From: Streptomyces anulatus
Lineage (GTDB): Bacteria > Actinomycetota > Actinomycetes > Streptomycetales > Streptomycetaceae
DNA: 64,000 nt
NCBI RefSeq assembly: GCF_000721175.1
Contig: NZ_JOEZ01000003.1
Location: forward strand, 1 to 64,000
Reading direction: 5' to 3'
In this document: positions 25,726 through 35,168 of the stretch, in pieces
Layout: each line of letters opens with the position of its first letter
Position numbering within the stretch: position 1 is the first letter of the stretch
Made by a program: the position numbers and the translations under genes
Notes under the pieces: generated by a model
What the model was told of the DNA's origin: nothing
Database searches by the model: none
The model's input: the letters and a program-made list of their open reading frames with translations, nothing else

Positions 25726-27120
25726 GTGTCCGTGACCGAACCCGCACCGGTGGCACCGCCCTCCGCGCACGAAGGCATCCTCCGCCGCCAGTCCCTGCGC
25801 GAATCGGCCGCCCGCACCTACGCGCGATCCCTGCCGATCGTCCCGGTGCGCGCCCGCGGGCTCACCATCGAGGGCGCGGACGGGCGCCGCTACCTCGACT
25901 GCCTGTCGGGCGCCGGCACCCTGGCGCTCGGGCACAACCACCCCGTCGTGCTCGAAGCCATCCGTACGGTCATCGACTCCGGCGCACCCCTGCACGTGCT
26001 GGACCTCGCCACCCCGGTCAAGGACGCCTTCACCACCGAGCTGTTCGCCACGCTGCCGCGGGAGTTCGCCGACAACGCCAGGATCCAGTTCTGCGGCCCC
26101 GCCGGCACGGACGCCGTCGAGGCCGCGTTCAAGCTGGTCCGCGCCGCGACCGGGCGCACCGGCCTGCTGACCTTCACCGGTGCCTACCACGGTATGACCG
26201 CCGGCGCCCTGGAGGCCTCCGGCGGCGCGACCGACGTACGCGTCACCCGGCTGCCCTTCCCGCAGGACTACCGTTGCCCGTTCGGGACCGGCGGCGAGCG
26301 CGGCGCGGCCCTCGGCTCACGGTGGACGGAGCACCTGCTGGACGACGAGAAGGGCGGCGTGCCCGCCCCGGCCGGGATGATCGTGGAGCCGGTCCAGGGC
26401 GAGGGCGGCGTCAACCCCGCCCCCGACGGCTGGCTGCGCCGCATGCGCACGATCACCGCGGACCGCTCCATCCCGCTCATCGTCGACGAGGTGCAGACCG
26501 GGGTAGGCAGGACCGGCGCCTTCTGGGCCGTCGAGCACAGCGGCGTCGTGCCCGACGTCATGGTCCTCTCCAAGGCGATCGGCGGTTCCCTGCCGCTCGC
26601 CGTGATCGTCTACCGCGCTGAGCTGGATCTTTGGCAGCCGGGCGCGCACGCGGGTACGTTTCGTGGCAACCAGCTCGCCATGGCGGCGGGCGCGGCCACG
26701 CTCGCGTACGTCAGGGAGAATCAACTGGCGGACCGCGCGGCGGTCCTGGGGGCCCGGATGCTCGCCCGCCTGACGGAGTTGCGGGCGCACCACCCGGGCA
26801 TCGGTGACGTACGGGGGCGGGGACTGATGATCGGCCTGGAGCTGGTGGACCCCGAGCGCGCGCCCCTGCCCGCCGAAGCCGGCGACCAGGACCCGGCCCC
26901 GCCGCCCGACCCGGCCCTCGCCCTCGCGGTCCAGCAGGAATGCCTGCGGCGCGGCCTCATCGTCGAACTGGGCGGCCGGCACGACGCCGTGGTCCGCCTC
27001 CTGCCGCCCCTCACCCTCACCGACGAGCAGGCGAGTGCCGTCGTCGACCGTCTCGCCGACGCGCTGGCAGCCGCGACACGCTCCCCGCACCGTCGGACCA
27101 CCGCCGGGCCGACCACCTGA
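25726..27120 (+). CDS. Diaminobutyrate-type PLP aminotransferase of a siderophore operon
   Basis: A 464-aa class-III aminotransferase like diaminobutyrate-2-oxoglutarate aminotransferase (the RhbA/AcsF/DoeD type). It has RRYLDCLSGAGTLALGHNHP, FCGPAGTDAVEAAFKLVRAATGR, FTGAYHGMTAGALEASGG, EPVQGEGGVNPAPDGW, VDEVQTGVGRTG, and the PLP Lys in VLSKAIGGSLPLA. GTG 25726 has GGAGGA nine bases upstream. It would supply L-2,4-diaminobutyrate (from aspartate semialdehyde and glutamate) as the diamine for the NIS synthetases that follow 28 bp later. No matching decarboxylase gene is adjacent, so diaminobutyrate itself may be the building block. Confidence 0.9.
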   Translation: MSVTEPAPVAPPSAHEGILRRQSLRESAARTYARSLPIVPVRARGLTIEGADGRRYLDCLSGAGTLALGHNHPVVLEAIRTVIDSGAPLHVLDLATPVKDAFTTELFATLPREFADNARIQFCGPAGTDAVEAAFKLVRAATGRTGLLTFTGAYHGMTAGALEASGGATDVRVTRLPFPQDYRCPFGTGGERGAALGSRWTEHLLDDEKGGVPAPAGMIVEPVQGEGGVNPAPDGWLRRMRTITADRSIPLIVDEVQTGVGRTGAFWAVEHSGVVPDVMVLSKAIGGSLPLAVIVYRAELDLWQPGAHAGTFRGNQLAMAAGAATLAYVRENQLADRAAVLGARMLARLTELRAHHPGIGDVRGRGLMIGLELVDPERAPLPAEAGDQDPAPPPDPALALAVQQECLRRGLIVELGGRHDAVVRLLPPLTLTDEQASAVVDRLADALAAATRSPHRRTTAGPTT

Positions 27121-27148
27121 TCCCGGAATCCCCACAAGGAAGAACGCC

Positions 27149-29065
27149 GTGAACCCCACCCCCGCGTCCGAGGCCGACGGCCCCGGCACCCCCCAGCACC
27201 GAGGGCAGGACGGACCGGCCGCCCCCGGCACGGTCGAGGCGACGACCGTGCCCCGCCAGAAATCCGTGCACGACGGCGACCCGAACCCCTCGGCGTACGG
27301 GCCGGGTCCGGGACCTGAGGCGCCGGCGGAGCAGGACCTGGACCGAGGGCCCGACCCGCTCGACGATCCGGACCCGCTGCGGGCCGCCGACGCGGCGGGC
27401 ACCGAGAGCCTCCTGCGGTGCTGGACCCGGGAGAGCGACCTGCCCCGCCCCGAAGACGACACCCTGCGCATCGCCTTCCCCGCCAGTGGCACCGCCCTCC
27501 TGGCCCCCGTGCACTACTGGTCCGCCACCGGTGCCCACCGCTTCGGCGCACCCGCCCTGGAGAGCGCCCCCGCCGACGCCCCGCCCGCCGACGCCGCCAC
27601 CGTCGCCGTGCTCATCGGCCGCGAGGGCGGCGGGAGCGGCGCGGGTGATCTGGTCGCCCGGGTCGCCGACTCCGTACGCCACACCGCCGGCTTCATCGAG
27701 CAGCGGCGGCGCAGCCCGGCGGACCCCGCCGAGGCCGACCTCTTCCTCACCGCCGAACAGTCCCTGCTGCTCGGCCACCCCCTCCACCCCACGCCCAAGA
27801 GCCGCGAAGGCCTCTCCGAATCGGAGTCCCGCCGCTATTCGCCGGAGCTCCACGGGTCCTTCCCGCTCCACTGGTTCGCCGTCGACCGGTCGCTGATCGC
27901 CACCGACTCCGCCTGGACCGACGGCGGTCCGGCCACCGCCGAGGAGCTGCTCGCCCCGCACGCCGAAGGGCTGACCCTGCCCCCCGGCACCGTCGCCGTC
28001 CCCGTACACCCATGGCAGGCCGCCGACCTGCTCCACCGCCCCCAGGTCCGGGCCCTCGCCGACACCGGCCTGCTCCACGACCTCGGCCCGCACGGCGAGC
28101 GGTGGCACCCCACCTCCTCCATCCGCACCGTGCACCGGCCCGACGCGCGGGTGATGCTCAAGCTCTCCCTCGGCGTACGCATCACCAACTCCCGCCGGGA
28201 GAACCTCCGCAAGGAGTTGCACCGGGGCGTCGAGGTCCACCGCCTCCTGTCGACCGGACTCGCCGAACGCTGGCAGCGGGAACACCCCGGTTTCGACATC
28301 GTCCGGGACCCCGCCTGGCTCGCCGTCGACGACCCCGAGGGCGCACCCGTCACCGGGCTCGACGTGATGCTCCGCGACAACCCCTTCGGCCCGGGTGACG
28401 ACGCCGCCTGCATCGCGGGACTCACCGCGCAGCGCCCCCGGCCCGGCCGGCCCGGCATGCGCTCCCGGCTCGCCGAAGCCGTCTCCCAGCTGGCCGCCCG
28501 CACCGGCCGCGGCACCACCGACGTCTCCGCCGAATGGTTCCGCCGCTATCTGCACCACGTCGTGCGCCCCGTGCTCTGGCTCGACGCCCACGGCGGAGTC
28601 GCCCTCGAAGCCCACCAGCAGAACACCCTCGTCCTCCTCGACCCGGACGGCTGGCCCGTCGGCGGCCGCTACCGGGACAACCAGGGCTACTACTTCCGTG
28701 ACTCCCGCCGCGCCGAGCTGGAACGGCGGCTCCCCGGCATCGGCACCGTCAGCGACACCTTCGTCTCCGACCCGGTCACCGACGAGCGGTTCGCGTACTA
28801 CCTCGGCATCAACAACGTCCTCGGGCTCATCGGGGCGTTCGGGTCCCAGCGCCTGGCCGACGAGCAGGAACTCCTCACCGTCCTGCGCCGATTCCTCACC
28901 GAGACCGCGGAACTGGGCTCACCCCTGCCCGCGTACCTCCTGGAGAACAGCCAACTGCGCTGCAAGGCCAACCTGCTGACCCGGCTGCACGGCCTCGACG
29001 AGCTCGTCGGACCGGTCGACACCCAGTCCGTGTACGTCACCATCGCCAACCCGCTGCACAGCTGA
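27149..29065 (+). CDS. IucA/IucC-family NIS siderophore synthetase (first)
   Basis: NRPS-independent siderophore synthetases use ATP to activate a carboxylate (citrate or a derivative) and join it to an amine or alcohol. The 638-aa protein has an unusual acidic/Pro-rich leader of about 95 residues. The IucA/IucC core follows: HPLHPTPKSREGLSESE, PVHPWQAADLL, SSIRTVHRPDARVMLKLSLGVRITNSRREN, then a FhuF-like C-terminal part with LDAHGGVALEAHQQNTLVLLD and RDNQGYYFRDS. The ATP-binding His/Ser/Arg residues (HP-PK-R, TSSIRT) are present. Start GTG 27149 with AAGGAAG upstream. Placed like RhbC in the rhizobactin operon. Confidence 0.9.
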   Translation: MNPTPASEADGPGTPQHRGQDGPAAPGTVEATTVPRQKSVHDGDPNPSAYGPGPGPEAPAEQDLDRGPDPLDDPDPLRAADAAGTESLLRCWTRESDLPRPEDDTLRIAFPASGTALLAPVHYWSATGAHRFGAPALESAPADAPPADAATVAVLIGREGGGSGAGDLVARVADSVRHTAGFIEQRRRSPADPAEADLFLTAEQSLLLGHPLHPTPKSREGLSESESRRYSPELHGSFPLHWFAVDRSLIATDSAWTDGGPATAEELLAPHAEGLTLPPGTVAVPVHPWQAADLLHRPQVRALADTGLLHDLGPHGERWHPTSSIRTVHRPDARVMLKLSLGVRITNSRRENLRKELHRGVEVHRLLSTGLAERWQREHPGFDIVRDPAWLAVDDPEGAPVTGLDVMLRDNPFGPGDDAACIAGLTAQRPRPGRPGMRSRLAEAVSQLAARTGRGTTDVSAEWFRRYLHHVVRPVLWLDAHGGVALEAHQQNTLVLLDPDGWPVGGRYRDNQGYYFRDSRRAELERRLPGIGTVSDTFVSDPVTDERFAYYLGINNVLGLIGAFGSQRLADEQELLTVLRRFLTETAELGSPLPAYLLENSQLRCKANLLTRLHGLDELVGPVDTQSVYVTIANPLHS

Positions 29066-29148
29066 GCACCCGCACCAGGCAGACTCCGAGCGCAACCGCC
29101 CCGGAGCAGCCCACCGACCGCACCCGGTCCAGAGAGGAGAGCGCCACC

Positions 29149-29874
29149 GTGCCTCCCGCCGACGCCTCAGCGGAACCCGGCGCCGCACCCGACGGTGGGA
29201 GCATCGGAGTCGAGGACACCCTCGACCTGAAGCTCACCGAGGAGCTCCTCGCCCTGATCGCCGAGGAGCGGCACACCGGGACGGCCCCCGCATCCGTCCC
29301 CGGCGAGCTGCTGGGGGACCCGGGCACCTGGCCGCCGGCGGCCACGGAGGCGGGGGAGTTCCGGCTCCTGCCCGTCCGGCCGGAGCGCGATCTGCCCGTT
29401 CTCAGCCGCTGGATGAACGACCCCGCGGTGGCGGCCTTCTGGGAGCTCGCCGGACCGGAGTCCGTCACCGCCGACCACCTCAGGCCCCAGCTCGAAGGCG
29501 ACGGACGCAGCATCCCCTGCCTCGGCGTGCTCGACGGCACGCCCATGAGCTACTGGGAGATCTACCGCGCCGACCTCGACCCGCTGGCCCGCCACTACCC
29601 GGCCCGCCCCCACGACACCGGTGTCCACCTCCTCATCGGGGGCGTGAACAACCGGGGCCGGGGCGTGGGAACCACCCTGCTCCGCGCCGTCGCCGACCTC
29701 GTCCTGGACAACCTTCCGCGGTGCGGACGGGTCGTCGCCGAGCCGGACCTGCGCAACACCCCATCCGTATCCGCGTTCCTCAGCGCCGGCTTCCGCTTCT
29801 CCGCCGAAGTGGACCTCCCCGGCAAACGCGCCGCGCTGATGATCCGCGACCGAACGTACCGAGCCCAACTGTGA
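29149..29874 (+). CDS. GNAT-type siderophore N-acyltransferase
   Basis: A 241-aa acyltransferase of the RhbD/IucB-like family. An N-terminal stretch is followed by FRLLPVRPERDLPVLSRWMNDPAVAAFWEL, YWEIYRADLDPLARHYPARPHDTGVHLLIGG, the acyl-CoA loop NNRGRGVGTTLLRAVADLVLD, VVAEPDLRNTPSVSAFLSAGF and KRAALMIRDR. In related pathways this enzyme acylates an N-hydroxylated diamine to give the hydroxamate. No N-hydroxylase gene is in this operon, so either the amide is made directly or a hydroxylase acts from elsewhere. SD GAGAGGAG precedes the GTG. Confidence 0.88.
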   Translation: MPPADASAEPGAAPDGGSIGVEDTLDLKLTEELLALIAEERHTGTAPASVPGELLGDPGTWPPAATEAGEFRLLPVRPERDLPVLSRWMNDPAVAAFWELAGPESVTADHLRPQLEGDGRSIPCLGVLDGTPMSYWEIYRADLDPLARHYPARPHDTGVHLLIGGVNNRGRGVGTTLLRAVADLVLDNLPRCGRVVAEPDLRNTPSVSAFLSAGFRFSAEVDLPGKRAALMIRDRTYRAQL

Positions 29875-29902
29875 CTTACTCGCCGCACCTTCCACACCGC
29901 TC

Positions 29903-29917
29903 GAACCTCATAGGTTC
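29903..29917 (+). promoter_or_regulatory. Inverted repeat just upstream of the second synthetase SD
   Basis: GAACCT-CAT-AGGTTC is a perfect 6-bp inverted repeat with a 3-base spacer. It ends five bases before the GGAGGAG SD. It could be a small mRNA hairpin that tunes translation or an operator. Its half sites are in the opposite order to the iron-box consensus, so it is not called an iron box. Confidence 0.35.
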
Positions 29918-29934
29918 CATCCGGAGGAGTCCCC

Positions 29935-31857
29935 GTGCCGACATATCCCGCGAGCCGTGATTCAGCCGAGTCCCCGCAGCTGTTCAGCCCTCCGGAGCTG
30001 AACCGACAGATCTGGGACCGGGCCGCAGCACGGCTCCTCGCCAAGATGCTCGGCGAGTTCGCCTACGAGAAGATCATCGAGCCCGTCCCGGGGCCCGGGA
30101 CCGGCGGACTCCACCGACTGACCCTCGACGACGGGGGAGTGCTCGCCTTCACCGCCCGGCGCGGCGTCTACGGCAGCTGGCGGGTCGACCCCGACTCGAT
30201 CGAGGTCACCGCGCAGCCCCCGGCCGCCGCGCACGCCGACGCACAGCACAACGGCTCACCGGCCTCCGGATCCGCCGACGCCCAGTCCAACGGCTCCGCC
30301 ACCGGGTCCCGGCCGTTCCGCGACCCGCTGACGTTCCTCACCCGGGCCCGGGGCCTCCTCGGACTCGACGGCACCACCCTCGGCCACCTCATCCGCGAGC
30401 TGACCCTGACCCTCTCCGCCGACGCCCGGCTCGACCACACCGCGCTCACCGCGGACCGGCTCGCCGCCCTGGACTACGCGGAGCTGGAAGGCCATCAGAC
30501 CGGCCACCCCTGGCTGGTGGCGAGCAAGGGCCGGCTCGGCTTCTCCGCCGCCGACGCCGCCCGCTTCACCCCCGAGACCCGCAGCCCGCTCCGGCTGCCG
30601 TGGATCGCGGTCAGCACCCGCATCGCGCAGTACCGGGGCGTGGGCCGCCTCACCACCCCCGAGCAGCTGTACGCCGGTGAGCTCGACCCGAGCGTCCGGG
30701 ACGCCTTCGGCGAGGTCCTGCGGGCCCGCGGACACGATCCGCAGGACTACCTCTTCCTCCCCGTACACCCCTGGCAGTGGGACGAGTGGATCGTGCCGCT
30801 CTTCGCGCCGGCCATCGCCGACGGCGACATCGTGGCCCTGCACACCGACGGGGACGCCCGCCTCCCACAGCAGTCCATCCGCACGTTCGCCAACGTGGAA
30901 CGGCCCGAGCGGCACACCGTGAAGCTCCCGCTCTCCATCCTCAACACCCTGGTCTGGCGCGGCCTGCCGACCGAGCGGACCCTCGCCGCCCCCGCGGTCA
31001 CCGCCTGGGTCCAGGGGCTGTGCGCGGACGACCCGTTCCTGCGTGACACCTGCCGGGTCGTCCTCCTCGGCGAGGTCGCCTCCGTCGCCGTCGAGCACCC
31101 GCTGTACGACCACCTCCCCGAAGCGCCCTACCAGTACAAGGAAATCCTCGGCGCGATCTGGCGGGAGCCCCTGCCGCCCCGCCTCGCCCCGGGCGAACGC
31201 GCCCGCACGCTCGCCTCCCTCCTCCATACGGATCCGGCGGGCCGTGCGTTCACCGCCGAGCTGGTCGAGCGCTCCGGGCTGTCCCCGGACACCTGGCTGA
31301 AGCGGCTCTTCGCCGCACTGCTGCCGCCCCTGCTGCACTTCCTCTACCGCTACGGCACCGTCTTCTCCCCGCACGGCGAGAACGCCATCGTGGTGTTCGA
31401 CGAGAACGATGTGCCCGTACGGCTCGCCATCAAGGACTTCGTCGACGACGTCAACGTCAGCGCCCACCCGCTGCCGGAGCACGGCACCATGCCCGACGAG
31501 GTGCGCGCCGTCCTTCTCACCGAGGAGCCGTCCTTCCTCACCCAGTTCATCCACTCCGGCCTCTTCGTCGGCGTCTTCCGCTATCTGTCTCCTCTGTGCG
31601 AGGAGCAGCTCGGGGTCTCCGAGGACTCTTTCTGGTCACTCGTCCGGGCGGAGATCGTCCGCCACCACGCCCGCTTTCCGGAGCTGAAGGAGCGGTTCGA
31701 GCTCTTCGACATGCTGACCCCGGAGATCGAGCGCCTCTGTCTGAACCGCAACCGCCTGCTCGTCGACGGCTACCGGGACCGTGCCAGCCGCCCGCACGCG
31801 GCGATCCACGGCACGGTTCCCAACCCGTTGCACCCCTCCGCCCGCGTCCGGGCGTGA
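29935..31857 (+). CDS. IucA/IucC-family NIS siderophore synthetase (second)
   Basis: A 640-aa NIS synthetase, probably the second condensing enzyme. It has GHPWLVASKGRLGFSAADAARFTPE, PVHPWQWDEWIVPLFAPAIADG, PQQSIRTFANVERPERHTVKLPLSILNTLVWRGLP, SPHGENAIVVFDENDVPVRLAIKDFVDDVNVS and a C-terminal RNRLLVDGYRDRASRPHAAIHGTVPNPLH. This is the DesD/IucC-like arrangement. Residues about 95-115 form a Gly/Ser/Ala-rich insertion (HNGSPASGSADAQSNGSATGS) not typical of the family. GTG 29935 has a GGAGGAG SD. Last gene of the operon; no exporter or receptor gene is next to it. Confidence 0.9.
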   Translation: MPTYPASRDSAESPQLFSPPELNRQIWDRAAARLLAKMLGEFAYEKIIEPVPGPGTGGLHRLTLDDGGVLAFTARRGVYGSWRVDPDSIEVTAQPPAAAHADAQHNGSPASGSADAQSNGSATGSRPFRDPLTFLTRARGLLGLDGTTLGHLIRELTLTLSADARLDHTALTADRLAALDYAELEGHQTGHPWLVASKGRLGFSAADAARFTPETRSPLRLPWIAVSTRIAQYRGVGRLTTPEQLYAGELDPSVRDAFGEVLRARGHDPQDYLFLPVHPWQWDEWIVPLFAPAIADGDIVALHTDGDARLPQQSIRTFANVERPERHTVKLPLSILNTLVWRGLPTERTLAAPAVTAWVQGLCADDPFLRDTCRVVLLGEVASVAVEHPLYDHLPEAPYQYKEILGAIWREPLPPRLAPGERARTLASLLHTDPAGRAFTAELVERSGLSPDTWLKRLFAALLPPLLHFLYRYGTVFSPHGENAIVVFDENDVPVRLAIKDFVDDVNVSAHPLPEHGTMPDEVRAVLLTEEPSFLTQFIHSGLFVGVFRYLSPLCEEQLGVSEDSFWSLVRAEIVRHHARFPELKERFELFDMLTPEIERLCLNRNRLLVDGYRDRASRPHAAIHGTVPNPLHPSARVRA

Positions 31858-31895
31858 TCGCCGTTGTCAGTGGTGCGCCGTAGGGTGGTCGGGCT

Positions 31896-33866
31896 ATGAC
31901 TAAGCCATCCCTCCCCGAGCTCCTGCACGCCGCCGTCACCGCCGTCGGCGGTACGGAAAGGCCCGGCCAGGTCACCATGGCCGAGGCCGTTGCCGAGGCC
32001 GTCGACGACCAATCCCACCTGCTCGTCCAGGCCGGCACCGGTACGGGCAAGTCGCTCGGTTATCTGGTGCCGGCCCTGGCGCACGGGGAGCGGGTCGTCG
32101 TGGCCACGGCCACCCTCGCCCTCCAGCGCCAGCTCGTGGAGCGGGACCTTCCGCGTACGGTCGAGTCCCTGCATCCGCTGCTGCGCCGGCGCCCGCAGTT
32201 CGCCATGCTCAAGGGCCGGTCGAACTACCTCTGTCTGCACCGGCTCCATGAAGGGGTGCCGCAGGACGAGGAGGAGGGACTGTTCGACCAGTTCGAGGCG
32301 GCCGCCCCGTCCAGCAAGCTGGGGCAGGACCTGCTGCGGCTGCGGGACTGGTCGGACGAGACGGAGACGGGCGACCGGGACGATCTGACCCCCGGCGTCT
32401 CGGACCGGGCCTGGGCGCAGATCTCGGTCTCCTCGCGCGAGTGCCTGGGCGCGACGAAGTGCGCGTACGGCGCGGAGTGCTTCGCGGAGGCGGCCCGCGA
32501 GCGCGCGAAGCTCGCGGACGTGGTCGTCACCAACCACGCGCTGCTCGCGATCGACGCCATCGAGGGCGCGCCGGTGCTGCCCTCCCACGAGGTGCTGATC
32601 GTCGACGAGGCCCATGAGCTGGTCTCCCGGGTCACCGGCGTGGCCACCGGGGAGCTCACCCCCGCCCAGGTCAACCGCGCGGTCCGCCGTGCGGCGAAGC
32701 TGGTCAACGAGAAGGCGGCCGACGCGCTCCAGACCGCAGCGGAGGGTTTCGAGCGGGTCATGGAACTGGCGCTCCCCGGGCGTCTGGAGGAGGTGCCCGA
32801 GGATCTCGGGTACGCGCTGATGGCGCTGCGCGACGCGGCGCGCACGGTGATCTCCGCGATCGGCGCCACCCGGGACAAGTCCGTCGAGGACGAGAACGCC
32901 GTACGCAAGCAGGCCCTGGCCTCGGTCGAGTCGATCCACGGCGTCGCCGAGCGCATCACCCAGGGCTCCGAGTACGACGTCGTCTGGTACGAGCAGCACG
33001 ACCGGTTCGGAGCCTCCGTCCGGGTCGCCCCGCTCTCCGTCTCCGGGCTGCTGCGCGAGAAGCTCTTCGCCGAGCGGTCCGTGGTGCTGACCTCGGCCAC
33101 CCTCAAGCTCGGCGGCGACTTCAACGGGGTGGGCGCGTCCCTCGGGCTGGCCCCCGAGGGCACGGCCGGCGAGGACGTCCCGCAGTGGAAGGGGCTGGAC
33201 GTCGGCTCCCCGTTCGACTACCCGAAGCAGGGCATCCTCTATGTCGCCCGGCATCTGAACACCCCGGGTCGGGAGGGATCGCGTACGGACATGCTGGACG
33301 AGCTCGCCGAGCTGGTGGAGGCGGCCGGCGGGCGCACGCTGGGGCTGTTCTCCTCGATGCGCGGAGCCAAGGCGGCGGCCGAGGAACTGCGGGGCCGCAT
33401 GGACAGGCCGATCCTGCTCCAGGGCGAGGAGACGCTCGGCGAGCTGATCAAGAACTTCGCGGCAGACCCGGAGACCTGTCTCTTCGGGACCCTGTCGCTC
33501 TGGCAGGGCGTCGACGTCCCGGGGCCGAGCTGTCAGCTGGTGGTCATGGACCGGATCCCGTTCCCCCGACCCGACGATCCGCTGATGAGCGCCCGGCAGA
33601 AGGCGGTCGAGGAGGCGGGCGGCAACGGCTTCATGGCCGTGGCGGCGACGCATGCCGCTCTGCTGATGGCCCAGGGCGCGGGCCGGCTGGTCCGGGCCAC
33701 GGGCGACAAGGGCGTCGTCGCCGTGCTGGACCCGCGGCTCGCCAACGCGCGGTACGGCAGCTATCTGCGCGCCTCACTGCCGGACTTCTGGTACACCACC
33801 GACCGGAACCAGGCGCGCCGCTCCCTGGCCGCGATCGACGCCAAGGCCAAGGCTGACAAGGCGTAG
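31896..33866 (+). CDS. DinG/YoaA-type ATP-dependent DNA helicase
   Basis: A 656-aa superfamily 2, XPD-like 5'-3' helicase. Walker A QAGTGTGKSLGYL is near residue 50. Between motifs Ia and II there are spaced Cys residues (CLGATKCAYGAECF and an earlier one), which in the family hold a 4Fe-4S cluster. The DEAH box is VLIVDEAHEL. C-terminal motifs include VVLTSATLKLGGDF, ETCLFGTLSLWQGVDVPG, VMDRIPFPRPDDP and AQGAGRLVRATGDKGVVAVLDPR. It probably helps repair or removal of DNA structures. It converges on lexA but no SOS box was seen at its own promoter. Confidence 0.93.
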   Translation: MTKPSLPELLHAAVTAVGGTERPGQVTMAEAVAEAVDDQSHLLVQAGTGTGKSLGYLVPALAHGERVVVATATLALQRQLVERDLPRTVESLHPLLRRRPQFAMLKGRSNYLCLHRLHEGVPQDEEEGLFDQFEAAAPSSKLGQDLLRLRDWSDETETGDRDDLTPGVSDRAWAQISVSSRECLGATKCAYGAECFAEAARERAKLADVVVTNHALLAIDAIEGAPVLPSHEVLIVDEAHELVSRVTGVATGELTPAQVNRAVRRAAKLVNEKAADALQTAAEGFERVMELALPGRLEEVPEDLGYALMALRDAARTVISAIGATRDKSVEDENAVRKQALASVESIHGVAERITQGSEYDVVWYEQHDRFGASVRVAPLSVSGLLREKLFAERSVVLTSATLKLGGDFNGVGASLGLAPEGTAGEDVPQWKGLDVGSPFDYPKQGILYVARHLNTPGREGSRTDMLDELAELVEAAGGRTLGLFSSMRGAKAAAEELRGRMDRPILLQGEETLGELIKNFAADPETCLFGTLSLWQGVDVPGPSCQLVVMDRIPFPRPDDPLMSARQKAVEEAGGNGFMAVAATHAALLMAQGAGRLVRATGDKGVVAVLDPRLANARYGSYLRASLPDFWYTTDRNQARRSLAAIDAKAKADKA

Positions 33867-33899
33867 GAGGAGGCCTGCCTTTCAGGCGGGCAAGGCAAA

Positions 33900-33948
33900 G
33901 CCCCGGGACCGACGTCTTGATCGACGTCCTAGGCAGAGATCCCGGGGC
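33900..33948. terminator. Bidirectional terminator between helicase gene and lexA
   Basis: Outer 9-bp arms GCCCCGGGA and TCCCGGGGC enclose a second hairpin built on GACGTC repeats. It lies between convergent stops at 33866 and 33988. Confidence 0.75.
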
Positions 33949-33987
33949 AGACCGCCGTGGCCGACGCTCGTATCGGACCCGACGTCC

Positions 33988-34785
33988 TCAGACCCGACGC
34001 AGCACCGCCACCACCTTGCCCAGGATGGTCGCCTCGTCGCCGGGGATCGGCTGGTACGCGGCGTTGTGCGGGAGCAGCCATACGTGACCGTCCTCCCGGC
34101 GGAAGCGCTTGACCGTCGCCTCGCCGTCGAGCATGGCGGCGACGATGTCCCCGTTCTCCGCGACGGGCTGGCGACGGACGGTGACCCAGTCACCGTCACA
34201 GATCGCGGCCTCGATCATCGAGTCGCCGACGACCTTCAGGACGAACAGCTCACCGTCGCCGACGAGCTGGCGGGGGAGCGGGAAGACATCCTCGACGGAC
34301 TCCTCGGCGAGGATCGGGCCACCGGCGGCGATCCGGCCCACCAGCGGCACATAGGACGCGGCGGGCTTGCCCGTCGTGTCGGTCGGCTGCGTGCTGGACT
34401 GGTCCGACCCGCGCACCTCGTAGGCACGGGGCCGGTGCGGGTCCCGGCGGAGGAAGCCCTTGCGCTCCAGGGCCATCAGCTGATGGGCGACGGACGATGT
34501 GCTGGACAGGCCCACCGCCTGACCGATCTCCCGCATGGAGGGCGGGTACCCGCGCCGCTGCACGGAGTCGCGGATGACCTCGATGACCCGCCGTTGCCGG
34601 TCGGTGAGCCCCGAGCTGTCCGCCCGGATACCGGGAGGCCTGCCGGGCATGGAACGCCCCGGGCGTGCGGGCTCGGGCCCGTCCGTGTTCGTGACTGAGT
34701 CATTCATGGCATGCACCGGCTCAAGTCGGCTCTGGGAGCGATGGTCCCGGGCGGTGATGGTGGCACTGTCTGCGGTGGTGGTCAC
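33988..34785 (-). CDS. lexA: SOS repressor LexA
   Basis: A 265-aa SOS transcriptional repressor that self-cleaves when RecA filaments form. The winged helix-turn-helix contains [33 protein letters not shown] and [22 protein letters not shown]. The cleavage site is the Ala-Gly in GRIAAGGP. The catalytic Ser is in [16 protein letters not shown] and the Lys in DGEATVKRF. The GTG at 34785 follows GAGAGGGG. An ATG at [10 protein letters not shown] about 26 residues in is the alternative start. An imperfect SOS box lies upstream, consistent with autoregulation. The window recA is broken, so SOS control in this strain could be affected if that deletion is real. Confidence 0.95.
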   Translation of the reverse strand: MTTTADSATITARDHRSQSRLEPVHAMNDSVTNTDGPEPARPGRSMPGRPPGIRADSSGLTDRQRRVIEVIRDSVQRRGYPPSMREIGQAVGLSSTSSVAHQLMALERKGFLRRDPHRPRAYEVRGSDQSSTQPTDTTGKPAASYVPLVGRIAAGGPILAEESVEDVFPLPRQLVGDGELFVLKVVGDSMIEAAICDGDWVTVRRQPVAENGDIVAAMLDGEATVKRFRREDGHVWLLPHNAAYQPIPGDEATILGKVVAVLRRV

Positions 34786-34846
34786 GTCGGCCCCTCTCGA
34801 ATGTTCTCCCTAGCTGGACAACGGTAGTAGCTTTCGAAAGGTTGCG

Positions 34847-34862
34847 CCAAACACACGTTCGA
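34847..34862. promoter_or_regulatory. Candidate LexA (SOS) box upstream of lexA
   Basis: CCAAACACACGTTCGA matches the actinobacterial LexA operator TCGAACACACGTTCGA at 14 of 16 positions. The right half is perfect and the left half has G to A and T to C changes. It is centred about 70 bp upstream of the lexA start, a normal place for autoregulation. Confidence 0.65.
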
Positions 34863-35137
34863 GTGAAAAACGAATAAAGGGGTGCCGCGGTGCAACCGGC
34901 AGGTGTATGAGCGGCAGGATGGGGATCGCGCGCGGTCTCCAATGGAGGCTCCGCCGCGGTCCCGGACCCAGTCTTTCATCCGGACCCATGGGGTCCTTCA
35001 TCCGGACCCGTGCCGGAGCCCCGGCGGCTCGACGGCCCCGCGTTTCCCGTACCCTCTTCCCTGGCCCACGCTCCCCCCGAAACGCCTCCGAGTGAGGTCC
35101 GGCGCGCGACACGCGATAGGGCCGAAAACGCGACTCA

Positions 35138-35153
35138 ACCCTAGATCTAGTGG
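35138..35153. promoter_or_regulatory. NrdR box 1 upstream of nrdR-nrdJ
   Basis: The core CTAGATCTAG (35141-35150, a perfect palindrome) fits the 16-bp NrdR box pattern ACACWATATATWGTGT at the conserved positions. A second box lies exactly 31 bp downstream, which is the spacing of three helical turns known for NrdR operators. Confidence 0.7.
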
Positions 35154-35168
35154 TTGGATTGCTCCAGT

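Noticed and set aside
34797..34807. Second SOS box (TCGAATGTTCT) near lexA
   Set aside because: Half sites are too close together (no four-base spacer), so it does not fit the LexA operator.
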